From an uncultured Prevotella sp. (lineage in GTDB: Bacteria; Bacteroidota; Bacteroidia; Bacteroidales; Bacteroidaceae): 10,565 nt of DNA. Positions 1-5,796 of this stretch are shown in pieces; the stretch's first letter is position 1, and each line of letters starts with the position of its first letter. The notes below the pieces were generated by a model. That model had not been told where the DNA came from. It saw nothing but the letters and a program-made list of their open reading frames with translations, and searched no databases. The stretch covers positions 1 through 10,565 of the forward strand of contig USJX01000091.1 of NCBI GenBank assembly GCA_900555035.1, in the 5' to 3' direction. Made by a program: the position numbers and the translations under genes.

Positions 1-52
1 TCGGTACGACGGTTTTCAAGACCGTTGTAATCGACCACTCTACCATCTCTCC
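1..52 (-). tRNA. tRNA-Ser(UGA), 5' part, cut by window edge
   Basis: Read on the minus strand, the first 52 nt of a class II tRNA are visible, beginning GGAGAGATGG. The five-pair anticodon stem ACGGT/ACCGT encloses the loop CTTGAAA, giving anticodon TGA (plus-strand positions 16-18), which reads UCA-type serine codons. The variable arm, T arm and 3' acceptor strand lie beyond position 1. A housekeeping-type promoter lies about 44 bp upstream. The serine assignment rests on the anticodon and the GGAGAGATGG start; the long variable arm that would confirm it is not in the window. Confidence 0.93.
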
Positions 53-95
53 AAATTCGGTCGGATGACTATAGCTTGGTTTTCTTAAGCGGGTG

Positions 96-127
96 CAAAG
101 GTACAACTATTTTTTGAATCCACCAAA
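96..127 (-). promoter_or_regulatory. Bacteroidetes-type promoter for tRNA-Ser
   Basis: On the minus strand a -7 box TACCTTTG (96-103) is preceded by TTTG (124-127) with a 20-bp spacer. This fits the primary sigma factor consensus of Bacteroidetes (TTTG / TAnnTTTG). Transcription would begin around 90 and run into the tRNA-Ser gene. The same GTACCTTTGCA core is found before thyX and tRNA-Phe. Confidence 0.8.
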
Positions 128-231
128 TTTTTAGGGAAGTTTTTTCAGAAAATAGTTGATTTTTGATGAAATACATAGAGTAAGCTCGGTAAAATGCCTG
201 AAAATTGCTGTAAAAGCTCGGATAAAGACAT

Positions 232-256
232 AAAAAAAGGGCTACCGCCGTAGCCC
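232..256 (-). terminator. Intrinsic terminator of small RNA and/or thyX
   Basis: The minus strand carries a perfect seven-pair stem GGGCTAC/GTAGCCC with a GGCG loop, followed directly by seven T residues (238-232). It is the first strong terminator downstream of thyX, so it may serve both thyX and the small RNA. Confidence 0.85.
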
Positions 257-298
257 CAACCTTGATAACCTTAAATCTAATACTATGAAAAACACAGT
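232..298 (-). ncRNA. Candidate small RNA, about 65 nt, promoter-to-terminator unit
   Basis: On the minus strand, between thyX and tRNA-Ser, a TAnnTTTG box (300-307) is followed at once by a six-pair hairpin (298-293 with 287-282, one G-U pair, UUUUU loop). Next come about 24 unpaired nt with two copies of AAGGTT (272-267 and 263-258), and then a strong intrinsic terminator (256-232). There is no room for a protein. The architecture resembles the short Bacteroidales RNA classes bounded by a promoter and a terminator, such as Bacteroidales-1, but membership cannot be checked without a covariance model. Alternatively it is only the 3' untranslated end and terminator of thyX, which reads in the same direction from 86 nt upstream. 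Confidence 0.5.
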
Positions 299-299
299 G

Positions 300-307
300 C
301 AAAAATA
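300..307 (-). promoter_or_regulatory. -7 box of the candidate small RNA
   Basis: The minus-strand octamer TATTTTTG matches TAnnTTTG. No convincing TTG or TTTG lies 19-21 bp further upstream, so only half of the promoter is supported. Transcription would start near 295-298. Confidence 0.4.
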
Positions 308-383
308 CAAAATTTATCCATTCGTCTTGTATAGAAAATGGAAAAAATGCATGTTTCCTGTGATTTTTTACTTTTTTTAAATG

Positions 384-1271
384 TTATCCTTCTGATTTCA
401 GATAACCTTTCTTCTTGAATTCCTCCATTAATGGCAAGGCGAGAACCTTGGCGTCTGGATGAGGAGCACCAGTAGTGCCTAAGGCACGGAGATCGAAGAA
501 ATGCTTCCAGTCGCTGATAAAGGCGGTGTGTACCAATTCGGTATTGCAATCCAATGGCAGGATAGCACGTGCCTCCTGTGGCTTGCAGCCTGCCTCAATC
601 AGTTTCATGTAAGCGTATTCTGCTGCCTGGTTGGCAAAGATCCAGGTATCGAGCTTGCTCCACTGCTGTGCTCTGCCTTCTGTTATGTCGGCACACATAT
701 CTTCCAGACGGTAATCGCCTGGGTCCTGAGAACCGTCGAAGCCTGCTTCTTCTGCCCAGGTAGGGAGATTGATGGTAATCTCGTTGTCGAACTTGTTCTT
801 CGAGTAGTTGCAGTAGCGGGTGCTCTGTTCGGCCATAGAGTTGGCACGATGGCGGTTGTACTCTCGGGTGATGGCAATCTGGGTGGTGAAATGCACGGTG
901 ATGCGGAGCTCGTGCTTTCCCTCTTCGTAATCGCTGAGATACTTCAGGTCGTCCATCGCCTTGTTCTCTGCCAATACACGCAGATTGGTGGTGATGTAAT
1001 CCTTGCCATCAATGGTGTTGCAACGGGAGAACTTGTTGTGGATGTAGAGAGGGAGTTCGCCATGGTTGCAGATGAGATAGACTGTGCCATGCTCCAGCAT
1101 GGCACAGTGCTCGCTCTGAATCATGCGGCCCACGAAAGGCTTGGCAGAGTCTTCTGTGGTGTTGTTCTCACTCTTGTAGCATACTCTTCCGGCGCGTTCT
1201 ATCTGCTGATAGACACCGAGTTCTCCAGGATTCTGGAGCCAAATCTCATATTCTGGTCTTTCTATTTTCAT
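384..1271 (-). CDS. thyX: Flavin-dependent thymidylate synthase ThyX
   Basis: ThyX makes dTMP from dUMP using methylenetetrahydrofolate, FAD and NADPH, in the cytoplasm. The family signature RHR-X7-S is present at residues 140-150 (RHRANSMAEQS), followed by TRY, and the conserved C-terminal Arg-x-x-Leu-Pro region is at 233-240 (EARAILPL). I chose ATG at 1269-1271, giving 295 residues starting MKIERPEYEIWL. A longer reading from TTG at 1298 is unlikely because that codon lies inside the -7 box of the promoter, upstream of the expected transcript start. The length is above the common 210-260 residues for ThyX. The gene is divergent from trmO, and its transcript probably ends at the terminator at 232-256. 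A near-perfect palindrome lies within it at 1081-1108. The family call is secure. Confidence 0.96.
   Translation of the reverse strand: MKIERPEYEIWLQNPGELGVYQQIERAGRVCYKSENNTTEDSAKPFVGRMIQSEHCAMLEHGTVYLICNHGELPLYIHNKFSRCNTIDGKDYITTNLRVLAENKAMDDLKYLSDYEEGKHELRITVHFTTQIAITREYNRHRANSMAEQSTRYCNYSKNKFDNEITINLPTWAEEAGFDGSQDPGDYRLEDMCADITEGRAQQWSKLDTWIFANQAAEYAYMKLIEAGCKPQEARAILPLDCNTELVHTAFISDWKHFFDLRALGTTGAPHPDAKVLALPLMEEFKKKGYLKSEG
1081..1108. repeat. 28-bp near-perfect palindrome inside thyX
   Basis: Arms of 13 bp (1081-1093 and 1096-1108) are exact reverse complements, separated by 2 bp. It encodes CAMLEHGTV, residues 56-64 of ThyX. In mRNA it could fold into a 12-pair hairpin with a four-base loop. 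No T-run follows on either strand, so it does not look like a terminator. Confidence 0.8.
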
Positions 1272-1295
1272 TGTATTGTTTTGCTTATTTGGCTG

Positions 1296-1326
1296 CAAAG
1301 GTACATTATTTTAGGGAGACAGCAAA
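1296..1326 (-). promoter_or_regulatory. Bacteroidetes-type promoter of thyX
   Basis: On the minus strand, TACCTTTG (1296-1303) lies 19 bp downstream of TTTG (1323-1326). The transcript should begin around 1288-1291, leaving a leader of roughly 20 nt before ATG at 1271. The leader is A-rich with no Shine-Dalgarno sequence, as is usual in this phylum. Confidence 0.8.
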
Positions 1327-1383
1327 ATAATTAACTAGTTTTTGCGTACTTATAATAATTAATATATAAATAAGGTATTTAGA

Positions 1384-2064
1384 ATGGAAATAAAACCGAT
1401 AGCAAGATTTCGCTCGCCTTTCAGCAGCAAGTTTGGTATTCCCAAGCAGGCAGGACTGGTGGCTGAACTGGAAGGACAGATAGTTTTTGAACCGGAATAT
1501 CGAAATCCTGATTTCCTGAGAGGGATGGAGAGCTTCGATTTCTTATGGCTAATATGGGAGTTCTCGGCAAACAAGCACAAGGCTAACAGTCCGGTGGTCC
1601 GGCCTCCCGTGTTGGGCGGCAATGAAAAGGTGGGAGTATTCGCTACCCGCAGTCCGTTTCGTCCGAACAACATCGGCTTGTCTTCCGTGAGAATCTCCCG
1701 GATAGAGTGGGAGACCAGCAAGGGACCTGTGGTTCATGTGAAGGGAGCCGACCTGATGGATGGCACACCTATCTATGATATCAAACCTTATGTGGTATAT
1801 GCCGATTGTCATCCTGATGCCCGTAGTGGATTTGTGGATGATAGAAAATGGGCAAAACTGGATGTGGAGATATCGGAAGAGGTGAAGGGGTATCTGAAAG
1901 AACAGGGGCTGACGGATGCCAAGATTGAGATATTGAAGGAGGTTCTGGCTCAGGACCCACGCCCTCATTATCAAAAAGACCCTCATAAGGTATATGGAAT
2001 GCCTTATGAGGGTATGGATATTCACTTTTCGGTGGACGAGCATATGCTTACCGTGGTGAAGTAA
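1384..2064 (+). CDS. trmO: tRNA (t6A37) N6-methyltransferase TrmO (TsaA/YaeB family)
   Basis: TrmO uses S-adenosylmethionine to methylate N6-threonylcarbamoyladenosine at position 37 of tRNA-Thr species. The 226-residue product is close to the E. coli protein (about 235). Family motifs are seen in order: RSPF..KFGIPKQAGL (10-25), VRPPVLGGN (72-80), GVFATRSPFRPNNIG (84-98), LMDGTPIYDIKPY (124-136), and near the C terminus QDPRPHY (190-196). The N-terminal beta-barrel methyltransferase domain and the C-terminal tail are both complete. A TAGTTTTTG sequence at 1336-1344 could be a degenerate -7 box, but no -33 element is visible. The gene converges on the GH28 gene with a 33-bp gap, and a hairpin near its 3' end appears to serve that opposing gene. 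Confidence 0.95.
   Translation: MEIKPIARFRSPFSSKFGIPKQAGLVAELEGQIVFEPEYRNPDFLRGMESFDFLWLIWEFSANKHKANSPVVRPPVLGGNEKVGVFATRSPFRPNNIGLSSVRISRIEWETSKGPVVHVKGADLMDGTPIYDIKPYVVYADCHPDARSGFVDDRKWAKLDVEISEEVKGYLKEQGLTDAKIEILKEVLAQDPRPHYQKDPHKVYGMPYEGMDIHFSVDEHMLTVVK
1973..2013 (-). terminator. Intrinsic terminator of the GH28 gene, inside trmO
   Basis: A perfect 12-bp inverted repeat (1979-1990 and 2002-2013, 11-nt spacer) is followed on the minus strand by C and five T residues (1978-1973). It lies 85 to 125 bp beyond the GH28 stop codon and within the trmO reading frame on the other strand. Read on the plus strand there is no T-run after it, so its polarity fits the GH28 transcript. No other terminator is seen in the 33-bp gap. 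Confidence 0.65.
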
Positions 2065-2097
2065 TTGATACTATTATCATCTTATATCTTCGCCGGC

Positions 2098-3501
2098 TTA
2101 CTTGTTGAAGGTAGCGAAGTGAACATTGTCGAGCTTGATTTTGCAAGTTGCATCAATGTCCTGTGCCTGCTTGTCGTAGAAGATGTATGTATTCTTGATG
2201 GTAATATCGTGAATCATACCTTCTGCGCCATGGGCTACGATGCCATTTTTGCATCCACGTACATAAACATCACTGATGTGGATGTCCTGGAAGTTAGGCA
2301 GATATTCCTGTTTTACAGGCTTGGTCTGCTGTTTGGCTCCCACGTGGTTGTCCCAATAGGTGGTCTCGAAGGTGATGGCATCACCAGTGATATCGGTCAT
2401 GTAGATATGGTCGATATAGATATTCTCTGATGTTCCGCCTCGTTTTACGGCACTTTTGAAGCGCAGACCTGCGTCTGTGCCCTGGAAAGTGTTGTTGCGA
2501 ACCAGGATATTCTTCATGCCGCCACTGAATTCGCTGCCGATAACGAAACCGCCATGAGCATGGTAAACGGTGTTGTTCTGGATATTGATGTTCTCGCAAG
2601 GACCAGCCTTTACTCCTGCAGCTCCTGCGCCACCCTTCATGCAGATGCCGTCGTCGCCGGCATCAACGATATTGTTGACGATAAGCACGTCCTTGCAGCT
2701 GGAAATGTCGATAGCATCGCCATTCTGTGCATTCCATGGGCATTTTACGGTGATGCCATCGATGACAACATTCTTGCATCGGGTAGGGATAAGGTGGAAA
2801 CGGGGACTGTTGAGCAGGGTAACACCCTGAACGAGCACGTTCTCGCAATCGGTGAATCGGATCATGTGGTTGCGTACCTTCTCCTGTGCATCGATGTTAT
2901 CTACTACATTGGGTGTATGCTTCAGATTCAGCGGATACCAGATGTCACCCTTTTCGTTCAGGGTGCCACCCATCTGCTTGAAGCGGTTCCATTCCACGTC
3001 GCTCACCTTGCTGCGCTTCACAGGTCGCCACCATTCGCCATTGCCGTCGATGGTACCTTCTCCCGTAATAGAGATGTTCTTTCTCTTGCTGGCATTGATT
3101 GCCGCAGTAGCGCGGTCTTCCTTCTTGCCGGTTTCCTCGTCTGTCTTGATAAGGTCGTTCTTATCTTCAGAGAATACGATGATGGCATTCTTTTCCAGAT
3201 GAAGATCGATGTTATCTTTCAGGGAAATCAGACCGGTGAGATAGATGCCGGCAGGAACGTTGAGGTGACCGCCGCCCATCTTGCTGAGCTTGCTGATAGC
3301 CTTGCTGAAAGCCAAGGTGTTCATTGACTGTCCGTCGCCATTGCCGCCAAAGTCGATGATGCTGACCTGGTTATTCGGAATGGTTGGGAGGGTTGGCTGT
3401 GGCATAGCCACAGGCAGATTCTGATAATACTTGCTGTAATCGTTGGCAAAAGCAGTTGCCACGGTAAAGCATGCCAATAGCGAAATCAAAAACTTCTTCA
3501 T
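2098..3501 (-). CDS. Secreted GH28 family glycoside hydrolase (polygalacturonase-like)
   Basis: A right-handed beta-helix enzyme of family GH28, which hydrolyses galacturonic-acid linkages in pectin (homogalacturonan or rhamnogalacturonan). The 467-residue product starts with a signal peptide (MKKFLISLLACFTVATAFA, likely cut after residue 19), so it is exported to the periplasm or cell surface. The family hallmarks are present: GEGTIDGNG at 147-155, NGDAIDI with D262, GDDG with D283/D284, the HGG/GSE segment at 316-323 replacing classical GHG, and RFK at 347-349 for classical RIK. All three catalytic aspartates are therefore intact. The gene stands alone, without SusC/SusD genes beside it. 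No TAnnTTTG promoter is clear upstream. Exo- or endo-activity and the exact pectin linkage cannot be read from sequence. Confidence 0.92.
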   Translation of the reverse strand: MKKFLISLLACFTVATAFANDYSKYYQNLPVAMPQPTLPTIPNNQVSIIDFGGNGDGQSMNTLAFSKAISKLSKMGGGHLNVPAGIYLTGLISLKDNIDLHLEKNAIIVFSEDKNDLIKTDEETGKKEDRATAAINASKRKNISITGEGTIDGNGEWWRPVKRSKVSDVEWNRFKQMGGTLNEKGDIWYPLNLKHTPNVVDNIDAQEKVRNHMIRFTDCENVLVQGVTLLNSPRFHLIPTRCKNVVIDGITVKCPWNAQNGDAIDISSCKDVLIVNNIVDAGDDGICMKGGAGAAGVKAGPCENINIQNNTVYHAHGGFVIGSEFSGGMKNILVRNNTFQGTDAGLRFKSAVKRGGTSENIYIDHIYMTDITGDAITFETTYWDNHVGAKQQTKPVKQEYLPNFQDIHISDVYVRGCKNGIVAHGAEGMIHDITIKNTYIFYDKQAQDIDATCKIKLDNVHFATFNK

Positions 3502-3578
3502 AAGCTTTTTAAGTTTAGTTTGTTTGTTATAATACTTTTTAGAGAATGTAATACTTGTTACCTCGGTGTATAAATACC

Positions 3579-3613
3579 AAAAAGGCGGCTCTAACCGAAG
3601 TTAGAAACCGCCT
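3579..3613 (-). terminator. Terminator of tRNA-Phe with UUCG tetraloop
   Basis: On the minus strand AGGCGG..CTAAC (3613-3600) pairs with GTTAG..CCGCCT (3595-3583) around a TTCG loop, with a small internal bulge, and is followed by a run of T (3583-3579). It begins 15 bp after the tRNA 3' end and stops transcription before the GH28 gene, so GH28 must have its own promoter within 3502-3578. Confidence 0.9.
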
Positions 3614-3628
3614 AAATGAAAGGAGGAG

Positions 3629-3701
3629 TGGTACCACCAGGAATCGAACCGGGGACACAAGGATTTTCAGTCCTTTGCTCTACCAACTGAGCTATGGCAC
3701 C
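3629..3701 (-). tRNA. tRNA-Phe(GAA)
   Basis: A complete 73-nt tRNA on the minus strand from 3701 to 3629. Acceptor arms GGTGCCA and TGGTACC pair with one G-U wobble, the discriminator is A, and CCA is not encoded. The anticodon stem AAGGA/TCCTT holds loop CTGAAAA with anticodon GAA (plus-strand 3666-3668). The T arm CCCGG-TTCGATT-CCTGG contains a C-U mismatch at its middle pair (51-63), which is unusual. The gene has its own promoter and terminator. Confidence 0.97.
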
Positions 3702-3719
3702 TTTTTTCTTTTGCGGTTG

Positions 3720-3750
3720 CAAAGGTACAATATTTTTTTTAATTGAGCAA
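3720..3750 (-). promoter_or_regulatory. Bacteroidetes-type promoter for tRNA-Phe
   Basis: On the minus strand, TACCTTTG (3720-3727) is preceded by TTG (3748-3750) with a 20-bp spacer. The tRNA begins 19 bp after the -7 box. The -33 element lies inside the hairpin that follows thiL. Confidence 0.8.
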
Positions 3751-3780
3751 GAGAAAACGAAATATTTTCTCTTGCTTAAT
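3742..3780 (-). terminator. 16-bp hairpin after thiL, probable operon end
   Basis: 3742-3757 and 3765-3780 form a 16-pair stem (one G-T wobble) with a seven-base loop, 16 bp downstream of the thiL stop codon. On the minus strand it is followed by an A-rich rather than T-rich run, so it is not a textbook intrinsic terminator. It may stop or stabilise the 3' end of the sppA-lpxK-pnp-thiL transcript. The opposite strand carries no gene here. Confidence 0.5.
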
Positions 3781-3796
3781 GTATTTTAACTAAAAA

Positions 3797-4906
3797 CTAG
3801 TCTTTCAGGGGATTCCATCCCTGTGCTTTGAGCTCGAATTCCTGGCCATCGCGGGTGATGAGGAACTTGCCAAGGCTTTCCTTGGTGATGTAACCAATCT
3901 GTTTCACACCCTCCATTGCCTCGATTTTCTCGTGGTCGCCGATAGGAACCGTGAAGAGAAGTTCGTAATCTTCGCCGCCATTCATCGCACAGGTGGTGAG
4001 ATTCATGTTGAATTCCTCTGCCTGTACGGCTGTCTGGTAGTCGATAGGAATGTTCTTCTCATATACACGGCAGCCGCAATGGCTCTGCTCGCAGATGTGC
4101 ATCAGTTCGCTGCTGAGGCCGTCGCTGATATCCATCATGGCTGTAGGGCGGATACCGGCTTCTCTCAGTTGGGCCATGATGTCGCCACGTGCTTCAGGCT
4201 GGAGCTGGCGCTGCAGCAGATATTCCTTTCCGGCAAAGTCGGGTTGGAAGTTGCGCATCTCCTGCAGGTCCTTGTTGAGGGCGGCAAGCTTCTGGTTGTC
4301 GCCATTTGCCTTGGCCTCTGCCATCTTCTTGCGGATGTCTTCCACCTGTCCGTAATACACTGCCTTTTCGCGTTCCAGGAGCTGCAGACCCATGTAGGCT
4401 CCGCCCAAGTCGCCCGATACGCAGATGAGGTCGGTTTCCTTGGCGCCGCTGCGATACACGATGTCTTCCTTGGCAGCCTCACCGATGCAGGTGATGCTGA
4501 TGGCAAGACCGGTGAGCGATGAGGTGGTGTCACCACCTACGATGTCAACTCCCCATTTATCGCATGCCATTCGCAAACCTTTATAGAAGTCGTCTAGGTC
4601 TTCCACCTTGAAACGCTTGCTCAGTGCAATGCTTACCACCATCTGGCGTGGTGTTCCGTTCATGGCGAAGATGTCGCTGATGTTGACCATGGCACTCTTG
4701 TAGCCCAAGTGCTGCATGTCGATATAGGTAAGGTCAAAGTGTACACCTTCCATGAGCATGTCGGTGGTCATAAGCACTTCCTTGTCCGGATAGTGCATCA
4801 CCGCACAGTCGTCGCCCACACCATAGACGGTAGAGGCATTCTTGTTTTCATATCCCTTGGTGAGATGGTCGATGAGACCGAATTCACCTAACTTAGCTAT
4901 ATCCAA
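3797..4906 (-). CDS. thiL: Thiamine-monophosphate kinase ThiL
   Basis: ThiL phosphorylates thiamine monophosphate with ATP to give thiamine diphosphate, the active cofactor. It belongs to the PurM/SelD-like ATP-binding superfamily. Motifs in order: GDD (31-33), TTDMLMEGVHF (47-57), NISDIFAMNG (75-84), GGDTT (124-128), SGDLGGA (164-170), MMDISDGLSS (257-266) and GGEDYELLFT (310-319). The product is 369 residues, longer than the usual 320-350; the excess is mostly a charged, helix-prone insertion at about 184-222, rich in K, E, Q and A. The start is TTG at 4904-4906, since no ATG lies nearby in frame and the family N terminus (..LGEFGLIDHL) begins there. It is the last gene of the sppA operon, 80 bp after pnp, with a tandem repeat just upstream. 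Confidence 0.96.
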   Translation of the reverse strand: MDIAKLGEFGLIDHLTKGYENKNASTVYGVGDDCAVMHYPDKEVLMTTDMLMEGVHFDLTYIDMQHLGYKSAMVNISDIFAMNGTPRQMVVSIALSKRFKVEDLDDFYKGLRMACDKWGVDIVGGDTTSSLTGLAISITCIGEAAKEDIVYRSGAKETDLICVSGDLGGAYMGLQLLEREKAVYYGQVEDIRKKMAEAKANGDNQKLAALNKDLQEMRNFQPDFAGKEYLLQRQLQPEARGDIMAQLREAGIRPTAMMDISDGLSSELMHICEQSHCGCRVYEKNIPIDYQTAVQAEEFNMNLTTCAMNGGEDYELLFTVPIGDHEKIEAMEGVKQIGYITKESLGKFLITRDGQEFELKAQGWNPLKD

Positions 4907-4912
4907 TTTTTT

Positions 4913-4947
4913 ACTTTGAACTTTGAATGTTGAACTTTGAACTTTAT
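4913..4947. repeat. Five tandem heptanucleotide repeats before thiL
   Basis: Five consecutive 7-bp units on the plus strand: ACTTTGA, ACTTTGA, ATGTTGA, ACTTTGA, ACTTTAT. On the coding strand they read as TCAAAGT-type units and end six bases before the thiL start codon, where a ribosome would load. No function can be read from the sequence; they may affect thiL translation or be an intergenic repeat spread in the genome. Confidence 0.85.
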
Positions 4948-4957
4948 GATTAGCATT

Positions 4958-4995
4958 AGAAGCTGGAAAAAGCTGAAGTCCGGCTTTTAGCTTCT
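4958..4995 (-). repeat. Intercistronic hairpin over the pnp stop codon
   Basis: 4958-4964 pairs with 4989-4995 (AGAAGCT/AGCTTCT), and 4968-4973 pairs with 4983-4988 (AAAAGC/GCTTTT), giving 13 pairs with a three-base bulge and a nine-base loop. The pnp stop codon (4987-4989) lies in the stem. No T-run follows on the minus strand, so it is more likely an RNA stability or processing element than a terminator. Confidence 0.6.
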
Positions 4996-5796
4996 GCGAA
5001 TCATCTCTCGCATAATCTCCGTCATCTTTGGCTGGGCAGCATTGGCTGCAATCTGCACTTCCTCATGGCTTACCTCAACTGGTACGTCGAAGCCGCCGAG
5101 GTCGGTGATGATGCTGATGCCGAATACCTTGATGCCGCAATGGCGAGCCACGATAACCTCTGGCACAGTGCTCATACCTACAGCGTCGCCACCGAGGATG
5201 CGATACATGCGATACTCGGCAGGAGTCTCGAAGGTAGGACCCTGTACACCTACATATACACCATGCTTGGCATTGATACCCTTCTCCTTGGCAATCTCGT
5301 CGGCAAGGTCGCGGAGCTGCTTGTCGTATGCCTCGTGCATGTCAGGGAAGCGAGGACCGGTAGGGAAGTTCTTGCCCTGCAGTGGATGCTCTGGGAAGAA
5401 ATTAATGTGGTCATCGATAACCATCAGGTCGCCAATCTCGAAATCAGGGTTCATGCCGCCTGATGCGTTGCTTACGAAGAGGGTCTCGATGCCCAGCTCG
5501 TACATGACACGCTCTGGGAAGGTAACCTCCTTCATGCTGTATCCCTCATAGAAGTGGAAGCGGCCTTCCATCGCCATGATATCCTTGCCACCCAACTTGC
5601 CGAAAATCAGCTTGCCGGCATGACCTTCTACTGTAGAAACAGGGAAGTTTGGTATCTCACTATATGGAAACTCGTAACTGTCAGTTATTTCTGAAGCTAA
5701 TTGTCCTAGACCTGTTCCCAGAATGATTGCAGTCTTCGGACTTGTGGTCATTCTTTCTTTTAGCCAGGATGCTGTTTCTTGAATTTTTTCGTACAT
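4987..5796 (-). CDS. Purine nucleoside phosphorylase, trimeric (PNP/MTAP) type
   Basis: Cytoplasmic salvage enzyme that splits purine nucleosides with phosphate into base and (deoxy)ribose 1-phosphate. With ATG at 5794-5796 the protein has 269 residues, the family length. Motifs: ILGTGLG (25-31, phosphate loop), GRFHFYEGY (78-86), SNASGGM (109-115), VQGPTFETPAE (184-194) and GGDAVGMSTVPEVIVARH (202-219). A gap-free alignment by eye to human PNP puts E190 at human E201 and M208 at M219, but D232 at the position of human N243. An upstream ORF extension to 5835 lies inside lpxK and adds residues not typical of the family. The first 116 bp overlap the 3' end of lpxK in another frame, suggesting translational coupling. 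Third gene of the sppA operon. Confidence 0.95.
   Translation of the reverse strand: MYEKIQETASWLKERMTTSPKTAIILGTGLGQLASEITDSYEFPYSEIPNFPVSTVEGHAGKLIFGKLGGKDIMAMEGRFHFYEGYSMKEVTFPERVMYELGIETLFVSNASGGMNPDFEIGDLMVIDDHINFFPEHPLQGKNFPTGPRFPDMHEAYDKQLRDLADEIAKEKGINAKHGVYVGVQGPTFETPAEYRMYRILGGDAVGMSTVPEVIVARHCGIKVFGISIITDLGGFDVPVEVSHEEVQIAANAAQPKMTEIMREMIRRS

Noticed and set aside
1272..1298. Longer ThyX start at a TTG codon (1298)
   Set aside because: The TTG lies within the TACCTTTG promoter box, so it would be upstream of the transcript start; ATG at 1271 fits the family N terminus.
501..1334. 277-codon open frame on the plus strand opposite thyX
   Set aside because: It is the antisense of a secure ThyX gene, has no recognisable motif, and its composition follows from thyX codon use; similar shadows occur opposite GH28, thiL, lpxK and sppA.
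2065..2097. Bidirectional terminator in the gap between trmO and GH28
   Set aside because: No hairpin with a T-run is present in these 33 bp; CTTCGC/GCGAAG at 2088-2119 has no T-run and short arms.
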